A stretch of 64,000 nt of DNA from Halomonas sp. M20 (lineage in GTDB: Bacteria > Pseudomonadota > Gammaproteobacteria > Pseudomonadales > Halomonadaceae): positions 1 to 64,000 of the forward strand of contig NZ_JACNMQ010000007.1 of the NCBI RefSeq assembly GCF_020622265.1, given 5' to 3'. Position numbers and translations under genes: made by a program. Below are positions 9,221 through 18,477 of the stretch, piece by piece (position 1 is the stretch's first letter; each line of letters begins with the position of its first letter). Under the pieces are notes generated by a model. The model ran no database searches. It saw only the letters and a list, made by a program, of their open reading frames with translations, and was not told where the DNA came from.

Positions 9221-9979
9221 TCAACTCGTTGCTTGCTGTTGCATCAGGCGGCATTCAAGCGATAGCGGCAAGGGCCGGTCGAGATATATACCTTGCGGGA
9301 TTCCATCGACACGCTCGATTCGACAGCCATAGGCCAGCACCTCGACACCCTCGCCAACCACGTGGCGCAGTGTGCTGGCATAAACCGGATCGATATGCTC
9401 TGCCGGGGCCACGTCCTTGATTCCGGTGTTGGCGACGCAAAACAGCAGCACGGCGCGCTGGCCTGTCTTGGCAAGCCGCCCCAGAGATTCAAGGTGGCGC
9501 GCGCCACGCACCGTCACGGAGGCAGGGAAATAGCCGTGGCCATCGTCTTCCTTGAGCGTGACCTGCTTGACCTCGATGAAGGCGCACCCCCGGGTCGAAT
9601 CCTCAAGACAGAAGTCGAGTCTACCACTGTCTACCCGAACCTCGCGCCGCAAGGCTGCATAGCCATTCAGTTCGGGAATTCGCTGTGCTCTAAGCGCCTC
9701 CTCGACGATGGCATTGGCGCGCCCGGTATGTATCGAGGAGAGCGCCATGGAGCCATCCGGCTGGGGCAGTTCGATCAACTCCCATGTCCAGGGCAGCTTG
9801 CGCGCAGGATTGGTGCTGGCAGAAAGCCATACACGGCATCCGGGTACATTGGTCGAGCGCATCGAGCCTGTGTTGGGGCAGTGCGCCACCACGACTTCGC
9901 CGCTGGCCAGTTCGATATCTGCCAGGAATCGCTTGTAGCGACGCAACAAAATACCCGAAGTTAAAGAAGTGTACTGCAT
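9221..9979 (-). CDS. sfsA: DNA/RNA nuclease SfsA (sugar fermentation stimulation protein A)
   Basis: The 252-residue protein shows the SfsA hallmarks AHCPNTGSM near the N-terminus and a PD-(D/E)XK-like nuclease core, RLDFCLEDSTRGCAFIEVKQVTL, around residues 115-140. E. coli SfsA was first linked to maltose metabolism; structure and later work suggest a nuclease. It sits divergently beside dksA, preserving the E. coli sfsA-dksA-gluQ adjacency although its strand is reversed. Confidence 0.93.
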   Translation of the reverse strand: MQYTSLTSGILLRRYKRFLADIELASGEVVVAHCPNTGSMRSTNVPGCRVWLSASTNPARKLPWTWELIELPQPDGSMALSSIHTGRANAIVEEALRAQRIPELNGYAALRREVRVDSGRLDFCLEDSTRGCAFIEVKQVTLKEDDGHGYFPASVTVRGARHLESLGRLAKTGQRAVLLFCVANTGIKDVAPAEHIDPVYASTLRHVVGEGVEVLAYGCRIERVDGIPQGIYLDRPLPLSLECRLMQQQATS

Positions 9980-10115
9980 AGCCTACTGCTATTTCCCAAT
10001 GAAACACTTGAGCCCACAAAGTCTCCTTACTCGTCGATCAGCGCAACCACCGGCGTCAGACTGGCTATCTTAGCCGACTCAAATCAAGTTCGTCAGCGAC
10101 AAAACCATTGAGTAG

Positions 10116-10144
10116 TTGCAAAACACTGGCTTTTTCGCTAAATA
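10116..10144 (+). promoter_or_regulatory. Candidate sigma70 promoter of dksA
   Basis: TTGCAA (10116-10121), 17-bp spacer, TAAATA (10139-10144) in the 275-bp sfsA/dksA space. It would give a 5' leader of about 100 nt before dksA. Assigned by eye only; other weak boxes exist. Confidence 0.4.
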
Positions 10145-10254
10145 AGCAAGGCTTCGGGTGGGTACACTCCTCCCCCGCAGGTTGCGCGATGATAATCAGC
10201 ACAACTTGATCGGCCGGGCATCGGCCCAAGTCACTTGAGTAATGAGGCAGCCCC

Positions 10255-10692
10255 ATGCCAGTAGCGGAAAAGAAAACGGAAGCGCCAAAGAAATTCATCC
10301 CGTACGAGCCGGCGCCGGATGAAGAGTACATGAACGAAAAGCAGCTGGAGCACTTCCGGCAGATGCTACTTGACTGGAAGATGGACCTGATGGAAGAGGT
10401 CGATCGCACCGTGCGCCACCTCCAAGAAGACGCCAACAACTACGCCGACCCTGCGGATCGCGCCACCCAGGAAGAAGGCTTCAGCCTTGAACTGCGCACC
10501 CGCGATCGTGAGCGCAAGCTACTCAAGAAGATCAACGAAACGATCGATAATATCGATGATGACGATTACGGCTTCTGCGAAGCCTGCGGTGTCGAGATCG
10601 GTATTCGTCGCCTGGAAGCGCGGCCAACCGCCACGCTTTGCGTGGACTGCAAGACGCTGGCGGAGCTCAAGGAAAAGCAGCTCGGCGGCTGA
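10255..10692 (+). CDS. dksA: RNA polymerase-binding transcription factor DksA
   Basis: Binds the RNA polymerase secondary channel and, with ppGpp, mediates the stringent response at rRNA and amino-acid promoters. The 145 residues match E. coli DksA in length and layout: coiled-coil with the acidic tip DPADRA (Asp65 and Asp68), then a four-Cys zinc finger (Cys108, Cys111, Cys129, Cys132) around GVEIGIRRLEARPTA. It has all functional residues, unlike Cys-less DksA2 paralogues. It precedes gluQ by 60 bp with a hairpin between. Confidence 0.97.
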   Translation: MPVAEKKTEAPKKFIPYEPAPDEEYMNEKQLEHFRQMLLDWKMDLMEEVDRTVRHLQEDANNYADPADRATQEEGFSLELRTRDRERKLLKKINETIDNIDDDDYGFCEACGVEIGIRRLEARPTATLCVDCKTLAELKEKQLGG

Positions 10693-10708
10693 TATCATCC
10701 CGCTTGCA

Positions 10709-10736
10709 ATGGGCGCCCCATGGCGCCCATTCGTGT
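10709..10736 (+). terminator. Inverted repeat between dksA and gluQ (partial terminator)
   Basis: ATGGGCGCC (10709-10717), CCAT loop, GGCGCCCAT (10722-10730), followed by the weakly T-rich TCGTGTTTC. It could attenuate transcription from dksA into gluQ; without a real T-run it may also be only a processing hairpin. Confidence 0.45.
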
Positions 10737-10752
10737 TTCAAGAGGGTCGCAC

Positions 10753-11655
10753 ATGCCCGGCTATCGTGGCCGCTTCGCTCCCACCCCTTCCGGCCCATTG
10801 CATTTCGGCTCCCTGGTCACGGCGTTGGCGAGCTATCTCGATACGCGTCATGCCGGGGGCACCTGGCTCGTGCGTATTGAGGACATCGATCCACCCCGCT
10901 GTCCGCCTGGGACGGACACCACGATACTGCGCCAGCTCGAGGCATTCGGGTTGCACTGGGACGAAGAGGTTCGCTACCAAAGCACTCGGCACGAGGCTTA
11001 CCAGGCTGCCTTAGAGCAATTAGCCGAGAACGGCCTGGCCTATCCTTGCAGCTGCTCGCGTAAGGAGCGGCGGGAGTACGCCGTATATCCGGGCTGGTGT
11101 CGCAGCGGTGTGCGTCATCCCGGACGTTCACTCGCCTGGCGCCTGCGCAGCGATCTAGGTGAGCGCCCCATCGTCTGGCAGGACAGACTGTTTGCACGCC
11201 AATGTTTCGATCCGGCGGAGCTTGGCGACGTCGTGCTCAAACGCCGGGACGGTTTATGGGCTTATCAGCTGGCGGTCGTCGTCGATGACGGCGATCAGCG
11301 TATCAATCAGATCGTGCGCGGTACCGATCTGCTCGACAATACGCCTTGGCAAGGCCAGTTGCAGCGAGCGCTGAACCTGCCACGGCCACACTATCTTCAC
11401 TTGCCGCTCATTGCCGCCCACAATGGTCAAAAACTCTCCAAGCAGAATCTGGCACCAGCGCTGCCTACGGATGACCTATCAGTTCGACGCTTTTTACATG
11501 AAGCATTGATAGCGCTTGATCAGGCGCCAGCGCCCTTTCTCAACGATGCCCCTGTCAATGAACAGCTAAGTGCGGCTATTGCCGCCTGGGACAGCAATCG
11601 GCTGCAACCGCGCATGTACCGGACACTGCCTCATGCTATCAGGACGGAAAAATGA
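10753..11655 (+). CDS. gluQ: Glutamyl-Q tRNA(Asp) synthetase
   Basis: Attaches glutamate to the queuosine base at position 34 of tRNA-Asp; a truncated GluRS paralogue without the anticodon-binding domain. The 300 residues include the class I motif in GRFAPTPSGPLHFGSL, a zinc-binding Cys cluster (CSCSRKE...GWC, around residues 97-115) and KLSKQNL in place of KMSKS. The ATG at 10753 follows GAGGG and places the motif at the usual distance; upstream in-frame ATG 10720 lacks support. Gene order dksA-gluQ is conserved from E. coli to Pseudomonas. Confidence 0.95.
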   Translation: MPGYRGRFAPTPSGPLHFGSLVTALASYLDTRHAGGTWLVRIEDIDPPRCPPGTDTTILRQLEAFGLHWDEEVRYQSTRHEAYQAALEQLAENGLAYPCSCSRKERREYAVYPGWCRSGVRHPGRSLAWRLRSDLGERPIVWQDRLFARQCFDPAELGDVVLKRRDGLWAYQLAVVVDDGDQRINQIVRGTDLLDNTPWQGQLQRALNLPRPHYLHLPLIAAHNGQKLSKQNLAPALPTDDLSVRRFLHEALIALDQAPAPFLNDAPVNEQLSAAIAAWDSNRLQPRMYRTLPHAIRTEK

Positions 11656-11722
11656 CGCGGACGCAAGTTGCATGGCATCTTCGTGGCATCTGAATAAAGA
11701 AGGGGAACGGTAGACAGCATTC

Positions 11723-11899
11723 ATGTACATCTATCGCATCATGCTATTTCTGGTTTTCGGCGGCTATCTGCTCTCACCGGTATTGATGAGCGGCTGGGGC
11801 GAGCCCGATGCTGCCTGGTACCGCCCCTTTTTGATCTGGGGCGCCCTGATTGCACTCGGGGTATGGTTAGAGCAAAAGAGAAAGCTCGATGAGCGCTAA
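11723..11899 (+). CDS. cbrX: Small membrane protein CbrX-like, upstream of cbrA
   Basis: A 58-residue frame, MYIYRIMLFLVFGG to KRKLDER, with two hydrophobic segments (residues 5-22 and 35-50) and a basic C-terminus, so probably a two-pass inner-membrane peptide. It ends 11 bp inside cbrA, which implies translational coupling. Pseudomonas has a gene of matching size and position (cbrX) between gluQ and cbrA, and translation of CbrX has been reported there to influence CbrA. Identity is assigned by position, size and coupling rather than by a motif. Confidence 0.75.
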   Translation: MYIYRIMLFLVFGGYLLSPVLMSGWGEPDAAWYRPFLIWGALIALGVWLEQKRKLDER

Positions 11900-14831
11900 T
11901 CTCCTTGGCACGCTTGTTCTTGGCGCAGGTTACTTGTCACTCCTCTTTCTGAGCGCTCTAGCGGTCGAGAAAGGATGGGTTCCAAGACGTCTGGTACACC
12001 ATCCTGCGGTCTACTCGCTATCCTTAGGCGTCTATGCCAGCGCCTGGGCCATCTACGGCAGTGTCGAACTGGCCTCCCGGGTGGGCTATGGCTATCTGGC
12101 CTACTACCTGGGCGTTTCCGGCGCCTTTCTACTGGTCTCGGTCATGCTGGTACCCATTCAGCGCCTGGCACGTACCTATCAGTTGACCTCCCTTGCAGAC
12201 CTGTTCGCCTTTCGCTTTCGCAGCCGCTGGGTCGGCACGCTGATCACCCTGATCACCCTGATGGCGGTGATGCCGCTTTTGGGGCTGCAATTGAAGACAC
12301 TTGGCGATGCGCTTCATCGTTTGACCGGCAGCGAATCGCCCACATTGCTGGCTCTACTCTTTTGCCTCCCGATCACATTACTGGCCATCATGTTCGGTGC
12401 GCGGCACAGTCATCTGCCGGTACGCCACGATACCTTGCTGGCGGTCATTGCACTGGAATCCCTGGTCAAGCTGGCCGCCTTGCTGCTGTTGGGCGCAGTG
12501 GCGCTTTACGGGATCTTCGACGGCCCCGCTGATCTGCAGAATTGGCTCGAAGGCCCGGGTGTTGCGTTGCAAAGCGATATCACGCGACTAGACACCGGCC
12601 AGTGGCGCATTCTGTTGCTGCTGTTCTTCGCTGCAGCTTTTCTCATGCCGCACATGTTTCACATGACCTTTACCGAAACGCCCTCACGCAAGGCGTTGTT
12701 ACAGGCCGGCTGGAGCTTTCCCTTCTACCTGCTACTGATCGCGCTTCCGATCCCCTTGATTGTATGGGCAGCACAACGCCTGGGTATCGACACATCGATG
12801 CCAGGAGCCGCCTATCTCGCCTTCGAACTGTCCACCAACCCCTGGATCGATAGCCTGGCATTCATTGCGGGGCTGGCCGCCGCCAGTGGTACCTTGATCA
12901 TCGTGGCAGTGGCGCTTGCAGGAATGACCTTGAATCACCTGGTGCTGGTCGCACGCCCTCCGGACAAAAGAGAAAACCTCTACCGCCGACTACTCTGGTT
13001 GCGCCGCATCTTGATCGTCGCTGTCATCCTCGGTGCCTGGTTGTTCTATCAAGGCGTGGGTCAGCATCAGGATCTTGCGGAACTGGGACTGACCGCCTTC
13101 GTTGGCATGGCGCAATGTCTCCCGGGCCTGCTTGCGATTCTCTACTGGCCCGGTGCCAATCGCAAAGGCATGCTCTGTGGCCTAGCCACCGGCTGCACGA
13201 TCTGGCTACTGGGAATGTGGTTGCCCTTTCTCAGTGGCTTTTCGCCCATGGCGCTGCTGCCTTCCAGCCTGGATTGGCTCCTAGACGAGCCGACCTGGTA
13301 TGTCGTCACCCTCATTGCGCTCAATGCCAATATTCTGATCTTCATTCTGGTATCACTGGTCACGCGGACCTCGCCCGGGGAGCGCGCTGCCGCCGAAGCC
13401 TGCTCCGTCGAGGCTGTCATTCGCCCACAACGATTACCATTGACGGCGCGTAACGCGGAGGAGTTCAAGCATCTGCTAGCCGACGCGCTGGGGCCGGAAA
13501 CCGCCAAGCGAGAGGTGGAGAACGCAACCCGTGCACTAAAGCTATCCGCTCAGGACAATCGCCCCTATGCCCTGCGTCGTCTGCGAGACCGCATTCAGGC
13601 CAACTTGTCGGGGCTGATGGGGCCCTCGGTAGCGCAGGATATCGTCGATCGCTTTCTGCCGTATCGATTGGGCGAAGGTAGAGGCACCGATGACATTCAC
13701 TTCGTCGAGCGCCGCCTGGAAGCGTATCGCACTCGCTTTACCGGTTTGGCACGGGAGCTCGACGGGTTGCGCCGCCATCATCGTCGAACGCTGGAGCGTT
13801 TGCCCGTTGGCTTGTGCGTCTTCGACGAGGAAGGCGAACTGCTGATGTGGAACGATGCACTGGCACAGCTTTCGGGCATCGATGGCAATCATGTGGTCGG
13901 CGCGCATCGAGACGGGCTCCCCCCACCCTGGAGCGATCTTCTTACACGCATTCAGGACGAACCGCATGACTATCTCTACAAGCAAGCCGTGACACTGGCA
14001 TCCCAGACACGCCATCTGACGCTGCATCGGGCGCTGTTGCCGCCGGAAGAAGGCGACCATGGCGCCATGGTGATTCTCATTGAAGATCACAGCGAGCTGA
14101 AATGGCTCGAGGACGAACTGGTGCACAGCGAGCGCCTGGCTTCCATCGGCCGCCTGGCGGCGGGCGTCGCCCACGAGATCGGCAATCCCATCACGGGAAT
14201 TTCATCCCTGGCCCAAAACCTACGCTACGACAGTGATGACCCTGACACTGCACGAACCGCCGAGCAGATCCAGCAATTGACCCAGCGGGTATCCTCCATA
14301 GTTACCTCCCTGGTCGGCTTTGCCCACGGTGGCCGCCACATTCAGAATACTCAGTTGACGCTGCTGGAACTGCGCCCGCTTGTCGATGAGGCCCTGCACT
14401 TGATCCATTTGGCGCGCTCGGGAGAGGATGTAAGCTATGACAACCGTTGCCCGTCTGGGATACAGGTTACAGGCGATGCCCAGCGTCTAGTGCAGGTGCT
14501 GGTCAACCTGATCGGCAATGCGCGTGACGCCAGTCAGCCGGGAGGTCTTGTGGTTCTAGCGGCCGATATCCAGGACAACTGGGTACGCTTGAGCATCACC
14601 GACGATGGCCATGGCATCGACGGCTCGATTCGCGATCATCTCTTCGAGCCCTTTGTTACCACCAAGGCCCCCGGCAAGGGAACAGGGCTCGGATTGCCGC
14701 TGGTGTACAGCATCGTCCGCGAGCATCATGGTGATATTCGCATTGATTCGCCTGCCCCGGGTCACCTGCGGGGTACCCGCATTACACTCCGCTTCCCTCG
14801 CCCGCAAGAGGGGGGAGCCGCAACAGGATGA
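11889..14831 (+). CDS. cbrA: Two-component sensor kinase CbrA with sodium/solute symporter domain
   Basis: Histidine kinase of 980 residues. The N-terminal half has about 13 hydrophobic helices of the sodium:solute symporter (SLC5/STAC) type; a PAS-like segment follows around residues 640-740 ([18 protein letters not shown]), then the H-box [12 protein letters not shown] (His762), N-box LIGNARDAS and G-boxes DDGHGID and [10 protein letters not shown]. Known role in Pseudomonas: senses carbon/nitrogen balance and phosphorylates CbrB to set carbon catabolite repression and histidine/amino-acid use. It overlaps cbrX by 11 bp and cbrB by 4 bp (ATGA), so cbrXAB is one translationally coupled unit. 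Confidence 0.95.
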   Translation: MSANLLGTLVLGAGYLSLLFLSALAVEKGWVPRRLVHHPAVYSLSLGVYASAWAIYGSVELASRVGYGYLAYYLGVSGAFLLVSVMLVPIQRLARTYQLTSLADLFAFRFRSRWVGTLITLITLMAVMPLLGLQLKTLGDALHRLTGSESPTLLALLFCLPITLLAIMFGARHSHLPVRHDTLLAVIALESLVKLAALLLLGAVALYGIFDGPADLQNWLEGPGVALQSDITRLDTGQWRILLLLFFAAAFLMPHMFHMTFTETPSRKALLQAGWSFPFYLLLIALPIPLIVWAAQRLGIDTSMPGAAYLAFELSTNPWIDSLAFIAGLAAASGTLIIVAVALAGMTLNHLVLVARPPDKRENLYRRLLWLRRILIVAVILGAWLFYQGVGQHQDLAELGLTAFVGMAQCLPGLLAILYWPGANRKGMLCGLATGCTIWLLGMWLPFLSGFSPMALLPSSLDWLLDEPTWYVVTLIALNANILIFILVSLVTRTSPGERAAAEACSVEAVIRPQRLPLTARNAEEFKHLLADALGPETAKREVENATRALKLSAQDNRPYALRRLRDRIQANLSGLMGPSVAQDIVDRFLPYRLGEGRGTDDIHFVERRLEAYRTRFTGLARELDGLRRHHRRTLERLPVGLCVFDEEGELLMWNDALAQLSGIDGNHVVGAHRDGLPPPWSDLLTRIQDEPHDYLYKQAVTLASQTRHLTLHRALLPPEEGDHGAMVILIEDHSELKWLEDELVHSERLASIGRLAAGVAHEIGNPITGISSLAQNLRYDSDDPDTARTAEQIQQLTQRVSSIVTSLVGFAHGGRHIQNTQLTLLELRPLVDEALHLIHLARSGEDVSYDNRCPSGIQVTGDAQRLVQVLVNLIGNARDASQPGGLVVLAADIQDNWVRLSITDDGHGIDGSIRDHLFEPFVTTKAPGKGTGLGLPLVYSIVREHHGDIRIDSPAPGHLRGTRITLRFPRPQEGGAATG

Positions 14832-16216
14832 TTCATACGCCGATGAGTAGAATTCTGATCGTTGAAGACGAAGCCATCATTCGCAGTGCTCTGCGCCGCC
14901 TACTGGAACGCCACGACTATCAGATCAGCGAGGCCGGTTCAGTGGAGGAGGCGTTGTCTCTCGATCCCAAGCGCTTCGACCTGATCATCAGCGATCTGCG
15001 CCTACCCGGCCCTCCGGGCACCGATCTCATCGATGCCGCTGATCCTGTGCCGGTGCTGATCATGACCAGCTATGCCAGCATGCGATCCGCCGTGGAAGCG
15101 CTCAAACAGGGCGCCGTTGATTATATCGCCAAACCTTTCGATCACGACGAACTCATCAAGACCGTTGCAACCACATTGCGTTGTCATGCACCCACTTCGC
15201 AGGAGGCGTGCGCTCCAAACTCGGCGGCACCCCAGGAAATGATCGGCGACTGTCCTGCCATGCAGATCGTTTACGATCGCATACGCAAGACGGCACCCGC
15301 CGATGTCACGGTACTGGTTCACGGTGAGTCCGGAACCGGCAAGGAGCTGGTGGCACGCGCCTTGCACCGGCAGAGTCGACGTGCCAACTCGCCATTGATC
15401 TGTGTCAATTGCGCAGCAATTCCTGAAACCCTGATCGAATCCGAACTGTTCGGTCACGAAAAAGGTGCATTCACCGGCGCAAGCGCGGCACGCACGGGCC
15501 TGGTCGAGGCTGCGGATGGCGGCACGCTGTTTCTGGATGAAATTGGCGAGCTGCCATTGGACGCTCAGGCCCGGCTGCTGCGGGTTCTGCAAGAAGGCGA
15601 AATACGCAAGGTCGGCTCCGTGGAGACTCGCCATGTGAATGTACGCCTGATCGCCGCGACCCATCGCGATTTGCATGCGCTATCGCGCAGTGGTGAGTTC
15701 CGCCTCGATTTATATTATCGCCTCAATGTAATGCAGATCGATCTTCCACCGCTGCGCGAGCGTGAAGACGACATCTTGAAAATTGCTGATATTCTTCTGG
15801 ATAGCGCATGTCGGCGCCATGCTCGTGAAGGTCTGAAGCTTTCACGCGCGGCGCGGCGCGAGATCCGCGACTATCCCTGGCCGGGCAATGTCCGCGAGCT
15901 GGAAAACGCCCTGGAGCGCGGCGTGATACTGGCTGAAAGTCATCTCATCCATCCTGAAGATCTTGGGCTAGCGACACCAAAACCCTCACTCAATGCGAGC
16001 AAGCCCGCAGCAACTGCCTTGCACAGTGTTCCCAAGGACGCGGAAGAAGATCTCTCACTAGAGGATTACTTTCAGCACTTCGTGCTCGAACACCAGGAGC
16101 AAATGAGCGAAACCGAGCTGGCGCAAAAACTTGGTGTCAGCCGCAAATGCCTTTGGGAGCGGCGACAGCGCCTGGGCATTCCACGCAGAAAAACCTCGCG
16201 CACCCGCACCAACTAA
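14828..16216 (+). CDS. cbrB: NtrC-family response regulator CbrB (sigma54 activator)
   Basis: The 462-residue protein has a receiver domain (phosphoacceptor Asp56 in IISDLRLPG), a central AAA+ domain with Walker A GESGTGKE and the sigma54-contacting GAFTGA, and a C-terminal Fis-type helix-turn-helix ([20 protein letters not shown]). It activates sigma54 promoters, in Pseudomonas notably that of crcZ. The start at 14828 overlaps the cbrA stop (ATGA) with GGGGGGAG 10 bp upstream; the in-frame ATG at 14843 would match the Pseudomonas N-terminus better and remains possible. The next element downstream is the CrcZ-like RNA. Confidence 0.95.
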   Translation: MIHTPMSRILIVEDEAIIRSALRRLLERHDYQISEAGSVEEALSLDPKRFDLIISDLRLPGPPGTDLIDAADPVPVLIMTSYASMRSAVEALKQGAVDYIAKPFDHDELIKTVATTLRCHAPTSQEACAPNSAAPQEMIGDCPAMQIVYDRIRKTAPADVTVLVHGESGTGKELVARALHRQSRRANSPLICVNCAAIPETLIESELFGHEKGAFTGASAARTGLVEAADGGTLFLDEIGELPLDAQARLLRVLQEGEIRKVGSVETRHVNVRLIAATHRDLHALSRSGEFRLDLYYRLNVMQIDLPPLREREDDILKIADILLDSACRRHAREGLKLSRAARREIRDYPWPGNVRELENALERGVILAESHLIHPEDLGLATPKPSLNASKPAATALHSVPKDAEEDLSLEDYFQHFVLEHQEQMSETELAQKLGVSRKCLWERRQRLGIPRRKTSRTRTN

Positions 16217-16310
16217 AATCTTGGCCGAAAAGATCGACTAATGTCTAACAAGGCTAAATTGATCATAAATAAACATATTTTCGTCGAGGCATCCCTGAAA
16301 ATACCTCTTT

Positions 16311-16361
16311 TGTTACCTTCTTACCCACTTCGTGCCACATTCGGCACCAACTTCGGTAACA
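16311..16361 (+). promoter_or_regulatory. Candidate CbrB upstream activating region (TGTTACC-N37-GGTAACA)
   Basis: TGTTACC (16311-16317) and its reverse complement GGTAACA (16355-16361) bracket an inner inverted repeat GTGCC-N6-GGCAC (16332-16347). The far arm ends 73 bp before the -24 element, a normal enhancer distance for an NtrC-type activator. As I recall, Pseudomonas CbrB sites use TGTTAC/GTAACA half-sites with a much shorter spacer (about 14-15), so the half-sites match but the spacing does not. Binding by CbrB is inference. Confidence 0.55.
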
Positions 16362-16374
16362 CGCGAATGTCGCC

Positions 16375-16387
16375 AATCAGCCAGTGA
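16375..16387 (+). promoter_or_regulatory. Possible IHF site between the enhancer and the sigma54 promoter
   Basis: AATCAGCCAGTGA fits the IHF consensus WATCARNNNNTTR except for one base, and lies midway between the TGTTACC/GGTAACA pair and the -24/-12 promoter, where DNA bending is usual. The consensus is short, so chance is possible. Confidence 0.3.
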
Positions 16388-16434
16388 TTTCGAACCAACT
16401 TCAAGCATCTGTTTTAAAAGAAAAAAAACGACAC

Positions 16435-16450
16435 TGGCATACGACATGCT
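16435..16450 (+). promoter_or_regulatory. sigma54 (-24/-12) promoter of the CrcZ-like RNA
   Basis: TGGCAT-N5-ATGCT: the GG (16436-16437) and GC (16448-16449) are exactly 12 bp apart, as the -24/-12 consensus TGGCAC-N5-TTGCW requires. Transcription would start near 16461. It lies 220 bp behind cbrB, the sigma54 activator gene, which is how crcZ is controlled in Pseudomonas. Confidence 0.75.
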
Positions 16451-16460
16451 GCTCTAATGG

Positions 16461-16962
16461 CAAGAAAAACAAAAACAGTACTGATCACTACAAGCAAACG
16501 CTGTAACAACAACAAGTAATACAGATGGCGTGACTGACGACGTTTCAACAACAATAATTATCGATCAGAAATGCGCTTGTTTTGGTTCTATAACAACAAT
16601 CATCAGGCAACGCTTGCCAATCCGATAAGCATAAAACGATTGGCTATCCGATATTTTAATTGGAACGCGACGTACCCAGAGCAGGCTCAATAAAAACAGC
16701 CGCCTGCCAGAGGCACGCCTTCGGAAACAATCACAAGAGCCGAAGGAAGGTAGACTCCCTACCGTCGTGGTTGGATTATTGTTTTGAATACGAGGCGGTC
16801 GCCATCAGGCTATCCAACAACAAGAACACTGCTTACCTGATAGATTTCATTAGTGACCGTGGTGCGTATTCAAGGCGATGCGCCATCACGAAGAAGAACC
16901 AATAGCATGGATGCTGAGCAACTTGCTTCCAGGGGAGACCATGACAGGTCTCCCCCTTCTAC
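16461..16962 (+). ncRNA. crcZ: CrcZ-like Hfq/Crc-sequestering small RNA
   Basis: Located between cbrB and pcnB, the exact site of crcZ in Pseudomonas. The predicted RNA (about 500 nt, from the sigma54 promoter to the hairpin at 16932-16955) holds seven CA-rich AANAANAA motifs: 16462-16475, 16505-16516, 16547-16557, 16592-16599, 16689-16696, 16816-16827 and 16891-16898. In Pseudomonas such motifs bind the Hfq distal face with Crc and titrate it from target mRNAs, relieving catabolite repression. The primary sequence outside the motifs is not recognisable to me as Pseudomonas CrcZ. Short frames here have no ribosome-binding site and no family resemblance. Confidence 0.8.
16932..16962 (+). terminator. 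Terminator hairpin of the CrcZ-like RNA
   Basis: GGGGAGACC (16932-16940), loop ATGACA, GGTCTCCCC (16947-16955), then CCTTCTACTTC. The nine-bp stem is perfect; the T content after it is moderate, so termination may be incomplete or Rho-assisted. Confidence 0.65.
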
Positions 16963-16999
16963 TTCTCTGCATTTGAAATACAAGCCCCCGCGCAATGCT

Positions 17000-17027
17000 T
17001 TGCAAGCCTCCCGGGCTCGGCTACACT
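17000..17027 (+). promoter_or_regulatory. Candidate sigma70 promoter of pcnB
   Basis: TTGCAA (17000-17005), 16-bp spacer, TACACT (17022-17027), 34 bp before the pcnB ATG. A separate promoter here supports the view that the preceding RNA is an independent transcript. Confidence 0.5.
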
Positions 17028-17061
17028 GGCCGTTTAATTTACCGCGAGCCAATATCGCTGC

Positions 17062-18477
17062 ATGCTTAAAGGATTTACTCGCCTTCTCCAACGCCCCGGT
17101 GAACGTTTGAAGACCCTGTTCGGCAATCAAGATGGCGTGGGTCATGTGACTCGGCCCCACATCATCCCTCGCGAAGAGCATCCTATTTCACGCCAACTGT
17201 TCAGTGATAGCGCTTTGAAAGTGCTCTATCGGCTGCACAATGCCGGCTTTGACGCCTACTTGGTCGGTGGTTGCCTGCGTGATGCCCTGCTAGGCAAGTC
17301 ACCCAAGGATTTCGACGTCGCGACCAACGCCACCCCGGAGGAGCTACGCGATCTGTTTCGCAATTCGCGCATCATTGGGCGCCGTTTTCGTATCGTTCAT
17401 GTGCGCTTCGGTCGCGAAATCATCGAGGTCACCACCTTCCGTGGTCGTCCCAATGACGATCACGGCGAACATCTGGCCCAGCAATCCGAGCATGGGTTGC
17501 TGTTAAGGGACAATGTCTGGGGCAATATCGAAGAAGATGCGCTGCGCCGGGATTTCACCATCAATGCGCTGTATTACAACATCGCGGATTTTTCACTGCA
17601 CGACTGGGCCGGCGGCGTCGACGACATCGATGCGCGTGTTCTACGCCTGATTGGCAACCCTGAAAGGCGCTACCGCGAGGATCCGGTGCGCATGCTCCGT
17701 GCCATGCGCTTCGCCGCCAAACTGGACTTCGCTCTTGCCCCGGATACCGAGGCACCCATTGGCGACATGGCTCATCTGCTGTTACAGATTCCTCCCGCCA
17801 GACTGTTCGAGGAAGTTCTCAAGCTGTTTCTATCCGGTCAGGCCGTCAGTACCTTTCATCTGCTGCGCCAATACGGTCTGTTCGCCATGCTCTTTCCCGA
17901 AGCGGAAGAATCCATGGAAGAGCTTGACTGGGCAGAGCCACTCATCATTCAAGCACTAGCCAATACCGATATCCGCATTCAGCAAGAACGACCGGTAACC
18001 CCGGCCTTTCTTTTCGCCGCCCTGCTCTGGCCAGGTGTACAGCAACGCCAAAAGCAATTGCAGGCCGAAGGGCTAGCGCCGATTCCCGCGCAGCAGACCG
18101 CCGCCCAACAGGCGGTATCGCGCCAGCTTCAGCACACCTCCATTCCCAAGCGCTTTAGCTTCCCGATGCGTGACATCTGGGACCTGCAGCAACGACTCCC
18201 CAAACGTCGTGGCAAGCGGACGTTTCAAACACTCGAGCATCCTCGCTTTCGCGCCGCCTACGACTTTCTCTTGCTGCGCGAGGCCGCTGGCGAGATCCCG
18301 TCTGGACTAGGCGCCTGGTGGGAGGCGTTCCAAAGCGGCGACGAACATGAACAGCAGCGCTTGCTGAACAAGATCGACGCCGATCCTGCTGGCGCTAGCG
18401 ATGGCCGCAAGCGTCGACCGCGCAAACGAAAGCGCAGCAACAAGTCCCAAGGGTCGTCGCCGTCAGGCCATGAGTGA
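17062..18477 (+). CDS. pcnB: Poly(A) polymerase I
   Basis: Adds 3' poly(A) tails that speed RNA decay. The 471-residue protein carries the nucleotidyltransferase signature LVGGCLRDALLGKSPKDFDVATNA with the catalytic DxD, the IGRRFRIVHV motif typical of poly(A) polymerases rather than CCA-adding enzymes, the RREDPVRMLRAMRFAAK region and a very basic C-terminus (KRRPRKRKRSNKS) for RNA binding. It overlaps folK by 8 bp. The order cbrAB-crcZ-pcnB-folK-panB-panC is as in Pseudomonas. Confidence 0.95.
   Translation: MLKGFTRLLQRPGERLKTLFGNQDGVGHVTRPHIIPREEHPISRQLFSDSALKVLYRLHNAGFDAYLVGGCLRDALLGKSPKDFDVATNATPEELRDLFRNSRIIGRRFRIVHVRFGREIIEVTTFRGRPNDDHGEHLAQQSEHGLLLRDNVWGNIEEDALRRDFTINALYYNIADFSLHDWAGGVDDIDARVLRLIGNPERRYREDPVRMLRAMRFAAKLDFALAPDTEAPIGDMAHLLLQIPPARLFEEVLKLFLSGQAVSTFHLLRQYGLFAMLFPEAEESMEELDWAEPLIIQALANTDIRIQQERPVTPAFLFAALLWPGVQQRQKQLQAEGLAPIPAQQTAAQQAVSRQLQHTSIPKRFSFPMRDIWDLQQRLPKRRGKRTFQTLEHPRFRAAYDFLLLREAAGEIPSGLGAWWEAFQSGDEHEQQRLLNKIDADPAGASDGRKRRPRKRKRSNKSQGSSPSGHE

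Noticed and set aside
16660-17110. Two frames of 81 and 85 codons between cbrB and pcnB
   Set aside because: No ribosome-binding site, no family resemblance, and they lie inside or over the end of the CA-motif RNA and its terminator.
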